A DNA stretch of 64,000 nt from Bradyrhizobium sp. OK095 (GCF_900109945.1 NZ_FOBX01000015.1:21001-85000), one strand, 5' to 3'. Positions 51,075 to 63,888 are shown, numbered from the stretch's first letter. The notes: generated by a model not told the origin, from the letters alone. Numbers and translations are program-made.

Positions 51075-52277
51075 ATGGTTGGCGTCAAGTCTGTGCCGAG
51101 TCCCGCGATCAGTGCCGACGAACGGTCGCACGAGGTCGATCATCCGAGTTCGCAAGTCGCGCAGTTCGGCGCCGATCAGCCGCTGCGGCTCGATTGCGGC
51201 ATCGATCTCACCCCGTTCCAGATCGCCTATCAGACCTATGGCGAGCTCAACGCCGACCGTTCCAACGCGATCCTGATCTGCCATGCGCTAACCGGCGACC
51301 AGCACGTCGCCAATGTGCATCCCGTCACCGGCAAGTCCGGCTGGTGGGACACGCTGGTCGGTCCCGGCCGGCCGCTCGATCCCCGGCACTACTTCATCAT
51401 CTGCGCCAACGTGATCGGCGGCTGCATGGGCTCGACCGGGCCCGCCTCGATCAATCCCGCGACCGGCAAGGTGTGGGGCCTCGATTTCCCCGTCATCACC
51501 ATTCCCGACATGGTGCGTGCGCAGGCGATGCTGATCGACCGGCTCGGCATCGATACGCTGTTCGCGGTGGTCGGCGGCTCGATGGGCGGCATGCAGGTGC
51601 TGCAATGGACCGCGGCCTATCCCAAGCGCGTCTACTCCGCGTTGGCGATTGCCTGTTCGACGCGGCACTCGGCGCAGAACATCGCCTTCCACGAACTCGG
51701 CCGCCAGGCTGTGATGGCCGATCCCGACTGGCACAATGGCGCCTACGCCGATCAGGGCATCCATCCGCATCGCGGCCTCGCGGTTGCGCGCATGGCCGCC
51801 CACATCACCTATTTGTCGGACGCCGCGCTGCACCGAAAATTCGGCCGGCGCATGCAGGACCGCGAGTTGCCGACATTCTCGTTCGACGCCGACTTCCAGG
51901 TCGAGTCCTATCTGCGCTACCAGGGCTCGTCCTTCGTCGAGCGCTTCGACGCCAATTCCTATCTCTATCTGACCCGTGCGATGGACTACTTTGACATCGC
52001 CGCTGACCACGGCGGCGCGCTCGCAAAGGCATTCGCGGACATCCAGACCCGCTTCTGCGTCGTCTCCTTCACCAGCGACTGGCTGTTCCCGACCTCGGAA
52101 TCGCGGGCGCTGGTGCACGCGCTGAACGCGTCGAGCGCACGGGTATCGTTCGCCGAGATCGAGACCGATCGCGGCCACGACGCCTTCCTGCTCGACGTGC
52201 CCGAATTCCTCGACATCTCCCGCGCCTTCCTGCAATCGGCCGGCAAGGCGCGCGGGCTCACCGCGAAGAACGACTGA
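51075..52277 (+). CDS. metX: Homoserine O-acetyltransferase
   Basis: A 400-residue alpha/beta-hydrolase-fold acyltransferase that activates homoserine for methionine synthesis. Oxyanion and nucleophile regions are CHALTGDQH and VGGSMGGMQ (Ser about 171). GWWDTLVGPGRPLD and NVIGGCMGSTGP are typical of MetX. The catalytic Asp is in FTSDWLFP and the His in DRGHDAFL near the C-terminus. It is controlled by the SAM-II element upstream and followed 15 bases later by metW. Confidence 0.96.
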   Translation: MVGVKSVPSPAISADERSHEVDHPSSQVAQFGADQPLRLDCGIDLTPFQIAYQTYGELNADRSNAILICHALTGDQHVANVHPVTGKSGWWDTLVGPGRPLDPRHYFIICANVIGGCMGSTGPASINPATGKVWGLDFPVITIPDMVRAQAMLIDRLGIDTLFAVVGGSMGGMQVLQWTAAYPKRVYSALAIACSTRHSAQNIAFHELGRQAVMADPDWHNGAYADQGIHPHRGLAVARMAAHITYLSDAALHRKFGRRMQDRELPTFSFDADFQVESYLRYQGSSFVERFDANSYLYLTRAMDYFDIAADHGGALAKAFADIQTRFCVVSFTSDWLFPTSESRALVHALNASSARVSFAEIETDRGHDAFLLDVPEFLDISRAFLQSAGKARGLTAKND

Positions 52278-52292
52278 CAAGGACGGCTAGCG

Positions 52293-52955
52293 ATGTCTGA
52301 ACAGCAAGTGCTGCCGCTGGGCGGCCTCACTGCGGATCAGTCCGGCCCATTTCGCGCCGACCATTTGCTGGTCGCCGGGATGGTCAAGCCGGGCTCGAAG
52401 GTGCTCGACGTCGGCTGCGGCGATGGCGATCTGCTCCAGCTGCTGGAGACGCGCGGCGTCGACGGCCGCGGCATCGAGCTGTCGCGCGAGGGCGTCAACC
52501 GCTGCGTCGCCAAGGGCCTTGCTGTTGTGCAGGGCGATGCTGACACTGATCTTGTAAATTACCCGGACGACGCCTTCGACTACGTGATCCTGTCGCAGAC
52601 GCTGCAGGCGACGCGGCAGCCGAAAGTGGTGCTGGAGAATCTGCTGCGCATCGGCCGCCGCGCCATCGTCTCGTTCCCGAATTTCGGCTTCTGGCGGATG
52701 CGGCTCCAGCTCCTCATCGGCGGCCACATGCCACGCACCGACAATCTGCCGGCGACATGGTACGACACTGCCAACATCCATTTCTGCACCATCAAGGATT
52801 TCGTCGAGCTCTGCGACGCCATCGACGTCAAGATGGAGCGCGCCGAGGCGCTCGACCTCTACGGCCGCCCGCTGCGGCTGCGGCTGCCGTGGTGGGTGTG
52901 GAACATGTTCGGTGAGCAGGGGGTGTTTCTGCTCACGCGCGGCGGCAAGAAATAG
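52293..52955 (+). CDS. metW: Methionine biosynthesis protein MetW
   Basis: A 220-residue class I methyltransferase-fold protein. The SAM site is VLDVGCGDGDLLQLL (about 38-52), the partner GIELSREGVNRC follows, then VVQGDAD, YVILSQTLQATRQP and SFPNFGFWRMR, which are MetW-specific. MetW is needed with MetX for homoserine acetylation in several proteobacteria. The stop codon abuts a fragment of a family B repeat. Confidence 0.95.
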   Translation: MSEQQVLPLGGLTADQSGPFRADHLLVAGMVKPGSKVLDVGCGDGDLLQLLETRGVDGRGIELSREGVNRCVAKGLAVVQGDADTDLVNYPDDAFDYVILSQTLQATRQPKVVLENLLRIGRRAIVSFPNFGFWRMRLQLLIGGHMPRTDNLPATWYDTANIHFCTIKDFVELCDAIDVKMERAEALDLYGRPLRLRLPWWVWNMFGEQGVFLLTRGGKK

Positions 52956-52980
52956 CTCCTCGCAATGACGGAGTGTGTGA
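52955..52980. repeat. Family B repeat fragment (right end only)
   Basis: The right end of the family B element, with CTCGCAATGACGGAG at its core. It matches 24 bases of the copy at 54860-54945 and its flank. It starts at the last base of the metW stop codon. Confidence 0.7.
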
Positions 52981-52993
52981 TGACGCTGTCGCG

Positions 52994-53857
52994 CTAATGT
53001 CCCACCAGCGACCGCGGATCACGCACCGGCCATCGCCCCGCTTCCACCAGCGTCACGAACCGCTCCACGCTCTCGTTGAACAGCGCGGGCTCCTCCAAAT
53101 TGAGCACGTGACCCGACTTCGGGAACATCGCGAGGCCGGCCGCCGGCAGGTGCTTCTTCAAAAACAGGCTCGCACCGATGCACGGATCGTCCTCGTCCCC
53201 GCAGATGATCAACGCGGGCGTAGCAACCTTCTTGATCGCGTCCGTCAGCGTGTAGATCGAGGGCCGGCCTCCCTGAAAGCCGCGCATCGTGTTGGCCGAT
53301 CCCTTGGCATCGTGCCGCGCCAGCGCCGCGTAGAAATCGGCGTGGCCGCGCGGGTCCTTGACCAGGAAGGGAATCCGGCTCGGCGCCTCACGCGTGACTT
53401 TTGCGACTTCGGCAGAGCCTGATGTCTCGAACTGCTCGGCATTGGCGCGGCACTGCTTGCGCCAGGCGTCCAGGTTATCGAGCTCCGAGCCGGAGCCGAC
53501 GCCGGCCAGCGTCATTGAGAGCGCGCGCTCTGGCGCATTCAATCCGATCTGGAGCGACGAATAAGCACCCATCGAGAGTCCCACGAGATGCGCGCGCTCG
53601 ATCTTGAGATGATCGAGTACGGCGAGCGCGTCGGTGTAGAAATGCGTGTAGGTGTAGACCTCTCCTGCCGGCACGTCGGAGGGTGTGTAGCCGCGTGCGG
53701 AATAGGTGATGCAGCGATGGCCGCGCGAGAAATAACGCATCTGCGGCTCCCAATTGGTGAAGTCGGCCGCGAACTCGTGCAGAAAAATTATCGGCGTTCC
53801 CTGGCCCGCTTCTTCGAAATAGATGCGGACATCGTCCCTGGTCGTGGCGTGGGGCAT
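52994..53857 (-). CDS. Alpha/beta hydrolase
   Basis: A 287-residue alpha/beta hydrolase. The oxyanion turn is FLHEFAADFTNWEPQ. The nucleophile elbow is GLSMGAYSS (about 93-101, Ser 95). The acid is in ICGDEDDPC (about 222) and the His in PKSGHVLNLEEP (about 254). There is no signal peptide. This layout is that of esterases, lactonases and 3-oxoadipate enol-lactone hydrolases (PcaD-like); the substrate cannot be fixed. It is convergent with metW. Confidence 0.85.
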   Translation of the reverse strand: MPHATTRDDVRIYFEEAGQGTPIIFLHEFAADFTNWEPQMRYFSRGHRCITYSARGYTPSDVPAGEVYTYTHFYTDALAVLDHLKIERAHLVGLSMGAYSSLQIGLNAPERALSMTLAGVGSGSELDNLDAWRKQCRANAEQFETSGSAEVAKVTREAPSRIPFLVKDPRGHADFYAALARHDAKGSANTMRGFQGGRPSIYTLTDAIKKVATPALIICGDEDDPCIGASLFLKKHLPAAGLAMFPKSGHVLNLEEPALFNESVERFVTLVEAGRWPVRDPRSLVGH

Positions 53858-54072
53858 TAACTGTTTCCCTCTCTTGAAGCCGTGATTTGAGGATCGCAGT
53901 TAATGTTGTTGTCCGCAATGCGGCAGCATCGAACCAGCATCGGCACAAAATCATCGCAGCTATTCGCCGCGCCGGTGTCTTGTTCTCGCCACATCCGGCG
54001 GCTTAACGGCCTGATCGATGTCGGCCACCGCACGGGCCGACTGGGAAGTGGGGTGTCAACGAAGGATGAAGA

Positions 54073-54855
54073 ATGTTTGAGTTGTTTGCGTCTCGTCTGT
54101 CGCGTTGTGTTGTGGCGCTGGCGGTCTTCTTCACGGCGGTCGCCGTGGTCTCGTCTCCGGCCTCAGCGCGGCCGCATCATCGTCATAGCGCAGAGCGGCA
54201 CGCTTACCTGCACCACGCCAGACATCATCATTATCGTCACCATGCGCGCAGCTCGCGCTTCGAGCGCAGCGCGGCGCAGTTGCAGGCGAGCGGATTCATG
54301 AACACGCAGGCCAGCTACGATCCGAATGCCAATGGCGGCGGCATGGGCAACATGCCCTATACGGGCGGCGGTGACAGGGGCATCGGCGGACACATAAGCC
54401 GCACCGGCAATTTGAGCCGCGCTGCCAACATGAGCCATGCGGTCAACAGCAGCAGCGGTGGCAACACTGCGAGCGCCGACATGGGCATGAGCAGCGGCTT
54501 CGGTGGTGGCTCGGGCCTGGTGTCCGAGGCACGCCGCTATGTCGGCGGCAATCCGACTGGGCGCGGCAGCCTGTGGTGCGCGCGCTTCATGAACATGGTG
54601 CTCGAGAAAACCGGCCACCATGGCACCGGCTCCGACATGGCGAACTCGTTCGCGCATTACGGCACGCGCGTCTCCGGACCGCAGGTCGGCGCCATCGCGG
54701 TGATGTCGCGCGGCGGCCGAGGCGGTCATGTCGGTATCATCACCGGCGTCGACGCGCAGGGCAATCCGATCATGATCTCCGGCAACAACGGCAACCGCGT
54801 CCGCGAGGCGCCGATCTCGCGCGGCCGGATCTATGCCTATGTGATGCCGAACTAA
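54073..54855 (+). CDS. TIGR02594/CHAP-like secreted cysteine peptidase-fold protein
   Basis: A 260-residue protein with a signal peptide (VVALAVFFTAVAVVSSPASA). Next is a His-rich stretch (HHRHSAERHAYLHH and HHHYRHHAR, about 35-58), then a Gly/Asn/Ser/Met-rich linker (about 75-150). The C-terminal domain contains GSLWCARFMNMVLEKTG (Cys about 173) and GHVGIITGVDAQG (His about 220). This is the CHAP/NlpC-like Cys-His arrangement of cell-wall amidases/endopeptidases, and TIGR02594 proteins are of this type. It probably acts on peptidoglycan in the periplasm. The His-rich segment may bind metal. Confidence 0.83.
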   Translation: MFELFASRLSRCVVALAVFFTAVAVVSSPASARPHHRHSAERHAYLHHARHHHYRHHARSSRFERSAAQLQASGFMNTQASYDPNANGGGMGNMPYTGGGDRGIGGHISRTGNLSRAANMSHAVNSSSGGNTASADMGMSSGFGGGSGLVSEARRYVGGNPTGRGSLWCARFMNMVLEKTGHHGTGSDMANSFAHYGTRVSGPQVGAIAVMSRGGRGGHVGIITGVDAQGNPIMISGNNGNRVREAPISRGRIYAYVMPN

Positions 54856-54859
54856 CTTC

Positions 54860-54945
54860 CGTCATTGCGAGCGAAGCGAAGCAATCCAGAGTCCCTCCGC
54901 GGAAACAGACTGGATTGCTTCGTCGCTTCGCTCCTCGCAATGACG
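54860..54945. repeat. Palindromic repeat, family B, copy 2
   Basis: The left end CGTCATTGCGAGCGAAGCG mirrors the right end CGCTCCTCGCAATGACG; inner arms AAGCAATCCAGA and CTGGATTGCTTC also pair. It lies in the convergent gap between the CHAP-like and MOSC genes. Confidence 0.85.
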
Positions 54946-54968
54946 GAGTGTGTTGAGCCGGCGTGCCG

Positions 54969-55757
54969 TCACACCAATCTCGGCTCTTCCACCGCAACCG
55001 CGTCACCCACACCGATCTCGCCGTCGGCGATCACCTCGGCATAGATGCCGCAGTCCATGTGGCCGAGATCGCGCGAAAGCGTCGCTGGAATTTCGAGGTC
55101 GCGCATGGCGGTCTCGGGATCGACATTGACGGCCGGGCAGCGCTTGATGCGCTTGACCACTTTCAGCCGGGCCTGCCCGATCGCGAGGATCTCGCCGACG
55201 AGATCGAGCTCCGACCAGGCCGGCCAGCCATCTACGTAGAGATTACCGCGGAAGCGCAGGGGATGCACGGCGGTGCCGCCGAGCATGGTCTCGATGGCGC
55301 GGACGCTGTCGAGATTGATGATCGAGACGACCTTGCGGGCGACGTCGGAAAAGCTGTGGTCGCGGCCGGACAGGATTTTTGGCGGGCCCTTGAGCTCTGG
55401 CTGAAAATTCCCGCTGAAATAGCCCTCGATGGCGGCGCGTCCGGTGGCGGTCTCGAGATCGCCGCTGGCGACGATTTGGCCGTCCTTGCGGATAGTCAGG
55501 CGGTTGGTGGCGTCCTCGAACCGGCTGTCGAGGGTTGCCAGCCGCTCATTGCGCGCCAGCATCAGGAACTGGATTTTCGGTTTCCACTCGGGCGCTTCGG
55601 GATCGAACCCGCTCGGGCCGTTCTCGATGGCGTAGCGGCGGTCGGCGGGCAGGGTCTGGCCCGTCCGCAACGGGACACGGGCGAGGTGCTCCGGCGTCAG
55701 GCCCTTGATCGGGTAGCGGTAAAGTCCGGTGATCTCGGCGGTCTGGCTGGCGGTCAT
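54969..55757 (-). CDS. MOSC domain-containing protein
   Basis: A 262-residue protein with an N-terminal MOSC beta-barrel (GLYRYPIKGLTPEHLARVPLRTGQTLPADRRYAI) and a MOSC core. RFRGNLYVDGWPAWSELDLVG and RIKRCPAVNVDPETAMRDLEIPATL contain the conserved Cys and the R-F-R-x-N motif. The family includes the molybdenum-cofactor sulfurase C-terminal domain and the mARC/YcbX reductases of N-hydroxylated compounds. It binds or handles sulfurated molybdenum cofactor. It is divergent from clpB. Confidence 0.9.
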   Translation of the reverse strand: MTASQTAEITGLYRYPIKGLTPEHLARVPLRTGQTLPADRRYAIENGPSGFDPEAPEWKPKIQFLMLARNERLATLDSRFEDATNRLTIRKDGQIVASGDLETATGRAAIEGYFSGNFQPELKGPPKILSGRDHSFSDVARKVVSIINLDSVRAIETMLGGTAVHPLRFRGNLYVDGWPAWSELDLVGEILAIGQARLKVVKRIKRCPAVNVDPETAMRDLEIPATLSRDLGHMDCGIYAEVIADGEIGVGDAVAVEEPRLV

Positions 55758-55999
55758 ACCGCTACTTAGGGGATTCGAGCGCGACCCGCCAAGCGGGCGG
55801 ATAAGCGCACGAAATTGTGAACTCGCCTCTTCCGATCCCAGGGCGCCCTTCCCACATCTGGGGCAGGCCGGCGCCAGCGCCGCCTGATAACGACCGTTAC
55901 CGGTTGAGAAACGTCAATGCGGTAATCGGAAACCCAATGAAGATGCCGTTTGGAGTGCCTTAGAGGGCTCCATGGGCAGGCCGAGGGACAGAAAAGACC

Positions 56000-58639
<2,640 letters not shown>

Positions 58640-58665
58640 TCACCGGCGCTCAGCGCTAAACAAAA

Positions 58666-58706
58666 TCGCCCCGGAGAGGTCGTCCTTTCCGGGGCGAATT
58701 ATTTTT
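58666..58706 (+). terminator. Rho-independent terminator of clpB
   Basis: TCGCCCCGGA (58666-58675) pairs with TCCGGGGCGA (58688-58697), extended by AGG/CCT, followed by ATTATTTTT. It lies 26 bases after the clpB stop. Confidence 0.88.
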
Positions 58707-58736
58707 GGCGGGGTGCGGCTCGCTTGAGCGATCACG

Positions 58737-58862
58737 CTATTTCTTCACCATCTTGTAGATCGCGTTCTCGATGTCCGAGCTGAAGTAGATGACGCCGGAG
58801 GCGCCGATGGCGACGCCTGTCGGGATGTTGCTGGGCAGGCCGCCGGGCGCGCCCGTCACGCG
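58737..58862 (-). pseudogene. C-terminal remnant of a secreted beta-propeller (SMP-30/NHL-like) gene
   Basis: Read on the minus strand, from a GTG at 58862, this gives VTGAPGGLPSNIPTGVAIG then ASGVIYFSSDIENAIYKMVKK and a TAG stop. The G-V-A-x-G-x-x-G-x-I-Y-F-S-S-D blade pattern and the I-Y-K/R-M end are those of the last blade of a propeller protein. Upstream (58863 onwards) the frame stays open but the sequence loses all resemblance, so the rest of the gene has been deleted. It is the only thing of note in the 336-bp gap 58640-58975 besides the clpB terminator and a hairpin at 58903-58921. Confidence 0.6.
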
Positions 58863-58902
58863 GCTTTGGCAAACGAAACTTGAAATTGTGGCGCAGTGAA
58901 AT

Positions 58903-58921
58903 GACGTCGCACGACGACGTC
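58903..58921. terminator. Hairpin downstream of the M23 peptidase gene
   Basis: GACGTCG pairs exactly with CGACGTC over the loop CACGA. It lies 55 bases after the M23 stop in that gene's direction. No good T-run, so the role is uncertain. Confidence 0.35.
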
Positions 58922-58975
58922 GGTTTCAGACCAGGTTGCCTGGAAATGTCCGGTTGATTTCGGCTGGCTATGAAA

Positions 58976-61054
58976 TCAGCGGTTGGTCACCTGCAACGGC
59001 CCACCCGTCGCATCCGACATCCTCGCGATGGCGCCGTTGCGGCCGCTCATCATGCCGTCGAGCCGGTCGCGTTCCTTCTCGAAGCCCGAGAGCATCGGGC
59101 CTTCCAGCGAGCGGCCGCGCGGCAGTTTCACGCGCAGCGGATCGACGAAGCGGCCGTTGACCAGGATTTCGTAGTGGACGTGGGGGCCGGTCGACGCGCC
59201 GGTCGAGCCGACGAAGCCGATCACCTGGCCCTGCCGCACTTTCTTGCCGGCTTCCATGCCCTTGGCGTACGCCGACATGTGGCCGTAAGCGGTCTCGTAT
59301 CCGTTGTTGTGCTTGATGCGGATATACTTGCCGTAGCCGCCCTCGGTGCCGATCTTTTCGATCGCGCCGTTGCCGGCGGCGAAGATCGGCGTGCCGTAGG
59401 CGGTGGCCCAGTCGACGCCGGTGTGCATTTTCACGTAGCCCAGGATCGGATGGCGGCGGCCGCCGAAGCCCGAGCGCATGATCGCGCTGTTGACGGGCTT
59501 CCTGACCAGGAACTTCTTCGCGCTCTTGCCGGTTTCGTCATAGTAGTCGACGACGCCGTCGTCGGGGCTCTGGTAGCGATAGTATCTCTTGGTTTCGCCG
59601 CCGACGGTGAGCGAAGCGAACAATACGTCGTTCTTCTCGCTCGACGTCACGCCCTCGTCTTCGCCGGCGTAGAACACGTCGAATGAATCGCCCGGCGCCA
59701 CCTTGCGCTGGAAATCGACGTCGTAGGAGTAGATCTTGATCATGTCGTCGATGACAGGCATCGGCACTTTGTTGCGGATCGCGGTCTCGTAGATGCTCTG
59801 GTAGAGCCGCACGCCAGTGCCGTCATCGTCGTCATCGTCATCGCTGTTGGCGTTGGCCGTGGCGTCGGCGACGGTGTTCATGCTGGAGACGTCGACCGCG
59901 ACGTATTTGCCGAGATCGGACAAAGCCGCGATGGCTTCGACCATGGTGTCGTTTGCAACCACGACGCGATAGGGCTGGAGTCTGGCGCCGGGGCTTGCGG
60001 GCGCCATCAGGATGCGAAGCTTTTCGCCTTCCTTCAGGCCGCCGTCGCGGCCGCGGGGCCCGAGCGTCGCAGTGATCGCCTTGATCTCCTCGGCCGTCGC
60101 GCCGAGATCGCGCAGGACCGAGCCGACGCTGTCGCCCTTCTTGACCAGATGGACGCGTTCGCCGTTGGGATTGCCGCCGGTGATCTGCTCCTTGGTCTTG
60201 GGCAGCAGCGTGACGTTTTCCGGCACCACGCGCGTCTCGAAGCCGGCATAGGGATCGGACGGCGACGCTTCGCTGGCGTAGGCGCTTCTGATGTCGGACC
60301 TGTTGATATCGGACTTGCCGGTCGCGCCGGAGATGTCGGCGGTTGCATTGGCGAGCGAGGCGTAGCGCACCCCGCCATTGCCGCGCCAGTTGGCGGCATC
60401 GCGCACCCGCATCAGGATGTCGTCGAGCGCCACCACCGCGGAAATCTTGGCCTTCGGCAGCACCGGCGACAGGTCCTTGGTGACGAAGGAGACCTCGGCG
60501 TCGGGCTCGACGGCTTCCGGATTGTTCGGGTCTTCCGATGCGGCCTTCGGATCGGAGCCGACGTCGGTAAGAAGGCGCTGGGCGTTGAACGGCGGGATCT
60601 TCGCCGACAGATCGCTCGTCGTCATCGACAGATTGCCGGCGATCCGGACGAACGGGCGCACCCGCATCACGTCACGGTTGCCGACGCGGGCGACCGTCGA
60701 GACGCGCACGATGTTGCGCGAAGCGGTGGATTCATTCGGCGGCGGCAGGCGGTCGCTCTTGTGCAGCGTGGCGGCGCGATCGGCCGCGCCGAATGCGCCG
60801 CGCAGCGCGCCTTCGACGCGTTCCGGCACCTTGGCGAAGGTCATTTCGCCGTCGAGAGATGCGAAAACGGCGCCGCCGATCAGGGCTGCGCCGCAAAGTC
60901 CGGTCAGAATTGTCCCGCTGAACCATTGCACCGAGACGCGACGGCGATCGATGACGGCAGCTTCCGAACCATCGACGGACAGCGGCGGCTCGTGGCCGAG
61001 ATCGATGATCCCGGTCTCACGCCCGTAAGCGCCGCGTGATGTCCTGTGGTTCAA
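58976..61054 (-). CDS. M23 family metallopeptidase (LytM-type) with OapA/LysM-like domain
   Basis: About 692 residues from a TTG at 61054 preceded by GGGGGA; longer in-frame starts up to 61174 give an unlikely leader. One membrane helix (TILTGLCGAALIGGAVFASL, about residues 45-64) anchors it. A long periplasmic region includes a LysM/OapA-like RVHLVKKGDSVGSVLRDLGA (about 300) and an acidic D7 run. The C-terminal M23 domain has GGRRHPILGYVKMHTGVDWATAYGTPI (first His and Asp zinc ligands) and GPHVHYEI (HxH). All zinc ligands are intact, so it should be an active DD- or LD-endopeptidase for peptidoglycan growth. Confidence 0.9.
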   Translation of the reverse strand: MNHRTSRGAYGRETGIIDLGHEPPLSVDGSEAAVIDRRRVSVQWFSGTILTGLCGAALIGGAVFASLDGEMTFAKVPERVEGALRGAFGAADRAATLHKSDRLPPPNESTASRNIVRVSTVARVGNRDVMRVRPFVRIAGNLSMTTSDLSAKIPPFNAQRLLTDVGSDPKAASEDPNNPEAVEPDAEVSFVTKDLSPVLPKAKISAVVALDDILMRVRDAANWRGNGGVRYASLANATADISGATGKSDINRSDIRSAYASEASPSDPYAGFETRVVPENVTLLPKTKEQITGGNPNGERVHLVKKGDSVGSVLRDLGATAEEIKAITATLGPRGRDGGLKEGEKLRILMAPASPGARLQPYRVVVANDTMVEAIAALSDLGKYVAVDVSSMNTVADATANANSDDDDDDDGTGVRLYQSIYETAIRNKVPMPVIDDMIKIYSYDVDFQRKVAPGDSFDVFYAGEDEGVTSSEKNDVLFASLTVGGETKRYYRYQSPDDGVVDYYDETGKSAKKFLVRKPVNSAIMRSGFGGRRHPILGYVKMHTGVDWATAYGTPIFAAGNGAIEKIGTEGGYGKYIRIKHNNGYETAYGHMSAYAKGMEAGKKVRQGQVIGFVGSTGASTGPHVHYEILVNGRFVDPLRVKLPRGRSLEGPMLSGFEKERDRLDGMMSGRNGAIARMSDATGGPLQVTNR

Positions 61055-61750
61055 CCCAAGTCCCCCAATCAACGACCCAAGAGGTCTATAACAGCCAAGC
61101 CCATAACAGCCCGGTTTCGAGCCCCTCCCTGGTCGCCCTCTTCGAGGGGCATCGCAGGAAACGGCAAGCCGCACAGGCGTCCGCGGTCAGAAGGCCCCGA
61201 TAACGGGCCGGCCGAAATCACGAACAGCTAAGCGGAAAAAGATATCTCGATGTCTCTCGAATGTCTGAAGAAGGCCGCTTCATCGCTATGATCGCCTTCC
61301 ACTGACCCCACGCAAATCGCTGGCAGCCCCCACTGGCATCCCCGCGATTCAAGCTTGTCTCTTATCAGAACGCCGCGGGATTGTGGCTCAAGTACGGCGC
61401 CTAATAGGGAAAAGTTTCTGAATGGCCGGGCGCCCGGGGCCGTCTGGCTGGGGGCGGGAGCCCGGCCTGGCTCAGTGTGGAGCTCGGTCTGGCGTAGGGT
61501 GGAGCTCGGTCTCGCTTGGGACGGAGCTCCGCCTGTCTGGATGCCGGGGCATGTCTGGAAGGGCCAAGGGGGAGGGCGCCGGGGTCCGCCCGGGGAGGGC
61601 GACCAAAGCCGCTTCCGGAGCCCCTCCCGAGCCCCCTGGAGAGCGAACTTTTTTTGAGATTTTTTGCGGGTCAGGTTCGATCCGCTCGTTGGCCCCCTCT
61701 CTAATCGATTGTAATCGCTTGGTTTTTCGAGACGATCCACCGTGCGACGA
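61055..61750. other. Long non-coding region upstream of the rRNA promoter
   Basis: No convincing gene in about 700 bases. It contains the promoter side of the M23 gene, a stretch of mixed sequence (61180-61430), the 22-bp tandem repeats at 61457-61544 and a G-rich segment to 61660. Open frames here lack ribosome sites and family resemblance. Confidence 0.6.
61457..61544 (+). repeat. Four tandem 22-bp repeats upstream of the rRNA operon
   Basis: Units begin at 61457, 61479, 61501 and 61523, each starting GGAGC and most continuing TCGGTCTGGC. The period is exactly 22 bases throughout. Flanking sequence keeps the GTCTGG core once more on each side, in nearly the same phase, so the array may once have been longer. 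Confidence 0.8.
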
Positions 61751-61754
61751 TTTG

Positions 61755-61797
61755 TTGACAATGGGCGTTGACAACTCCGATGGGTGGGGCCTATAAA
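61755..61797 (+). promoter_or_regulatory. rRNA operon promoter
   Basis: TTGACA at 61768-61773 and TATAAA at 61792-61797 with 18 bases between, a near-consensus vegetative promoter. A second TTGACA at 61755-61760 lies 13 bases upstream and may be an alternative or decoy -35. It lies about 415 bases before the 16S gene. Confidence 0.85.
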
Positions 61798-61799
61798 CC

Positions 61800-62210
61800 G
61801 GCCACTGAGCGCGGCGCCGCCGGGTCACTGACCAAGGCGAGCGAACGCGCCACTGATGCTCCTCACTTTGTTGAGTGCACAACAGCCGATGCAAATCGGT
61901 TGGAGTTCATTCATCGACGGTAAGGGTGTCGGAACCCTTCCACTCTGGAAGGTTGGGGCCTCCTAGGTCCCGGGCTGTTTGACAAGTGAAGATGAAGAAA
62001 GAGAAACGTGGACGGCGGAGTCCTTGCGGGTCTCGCATTTGAAAAGCTTCGGCTTTTCGGATCGGGACCGGACGAAAGACTTCGGCGGTACACGTTTCAA
62101 AGGTACACCATCGTTGCCCGCGATGTGAATCGCAGGCAGCAACGTCGACTTCGGTCGACAATGGTGGGACCTCGTCAAACGTTGTGATCAGCCGGTTCAA
62201 AGTTCAAGTC
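61800..62210 (+). other. rRNA operon leader with nested processing hairpins
   Basis: The transcribed leader. GAAACGTG (62003-62010) pairs with CACGTTTC (62091-62098). Inside lie GTCTCG/CGGGAC and, at the tip, GAAAAGC-TTCG-GCTTTTC (62041-62058) with a UUCG tetraloop. A boxA-like TGCTCCTCAC at 61857-61866 may serve antitermination. No gene is seen in it. Confidence 0.65.

Positions 62211-63888
<1,678 letters not shown>

Noticed and set aside
55902..55938. Heat-shock sigma-32 promoter before clpB
   Set aside because: GTTGAG and CCCAAT are present but about 24 bases apart, too far for a normal promoter.
61457..61544. CRISPR array reading of the 22-bp repeats
   Set aside because: Units are contiguous with no spacers, and no cas gene is in the window.
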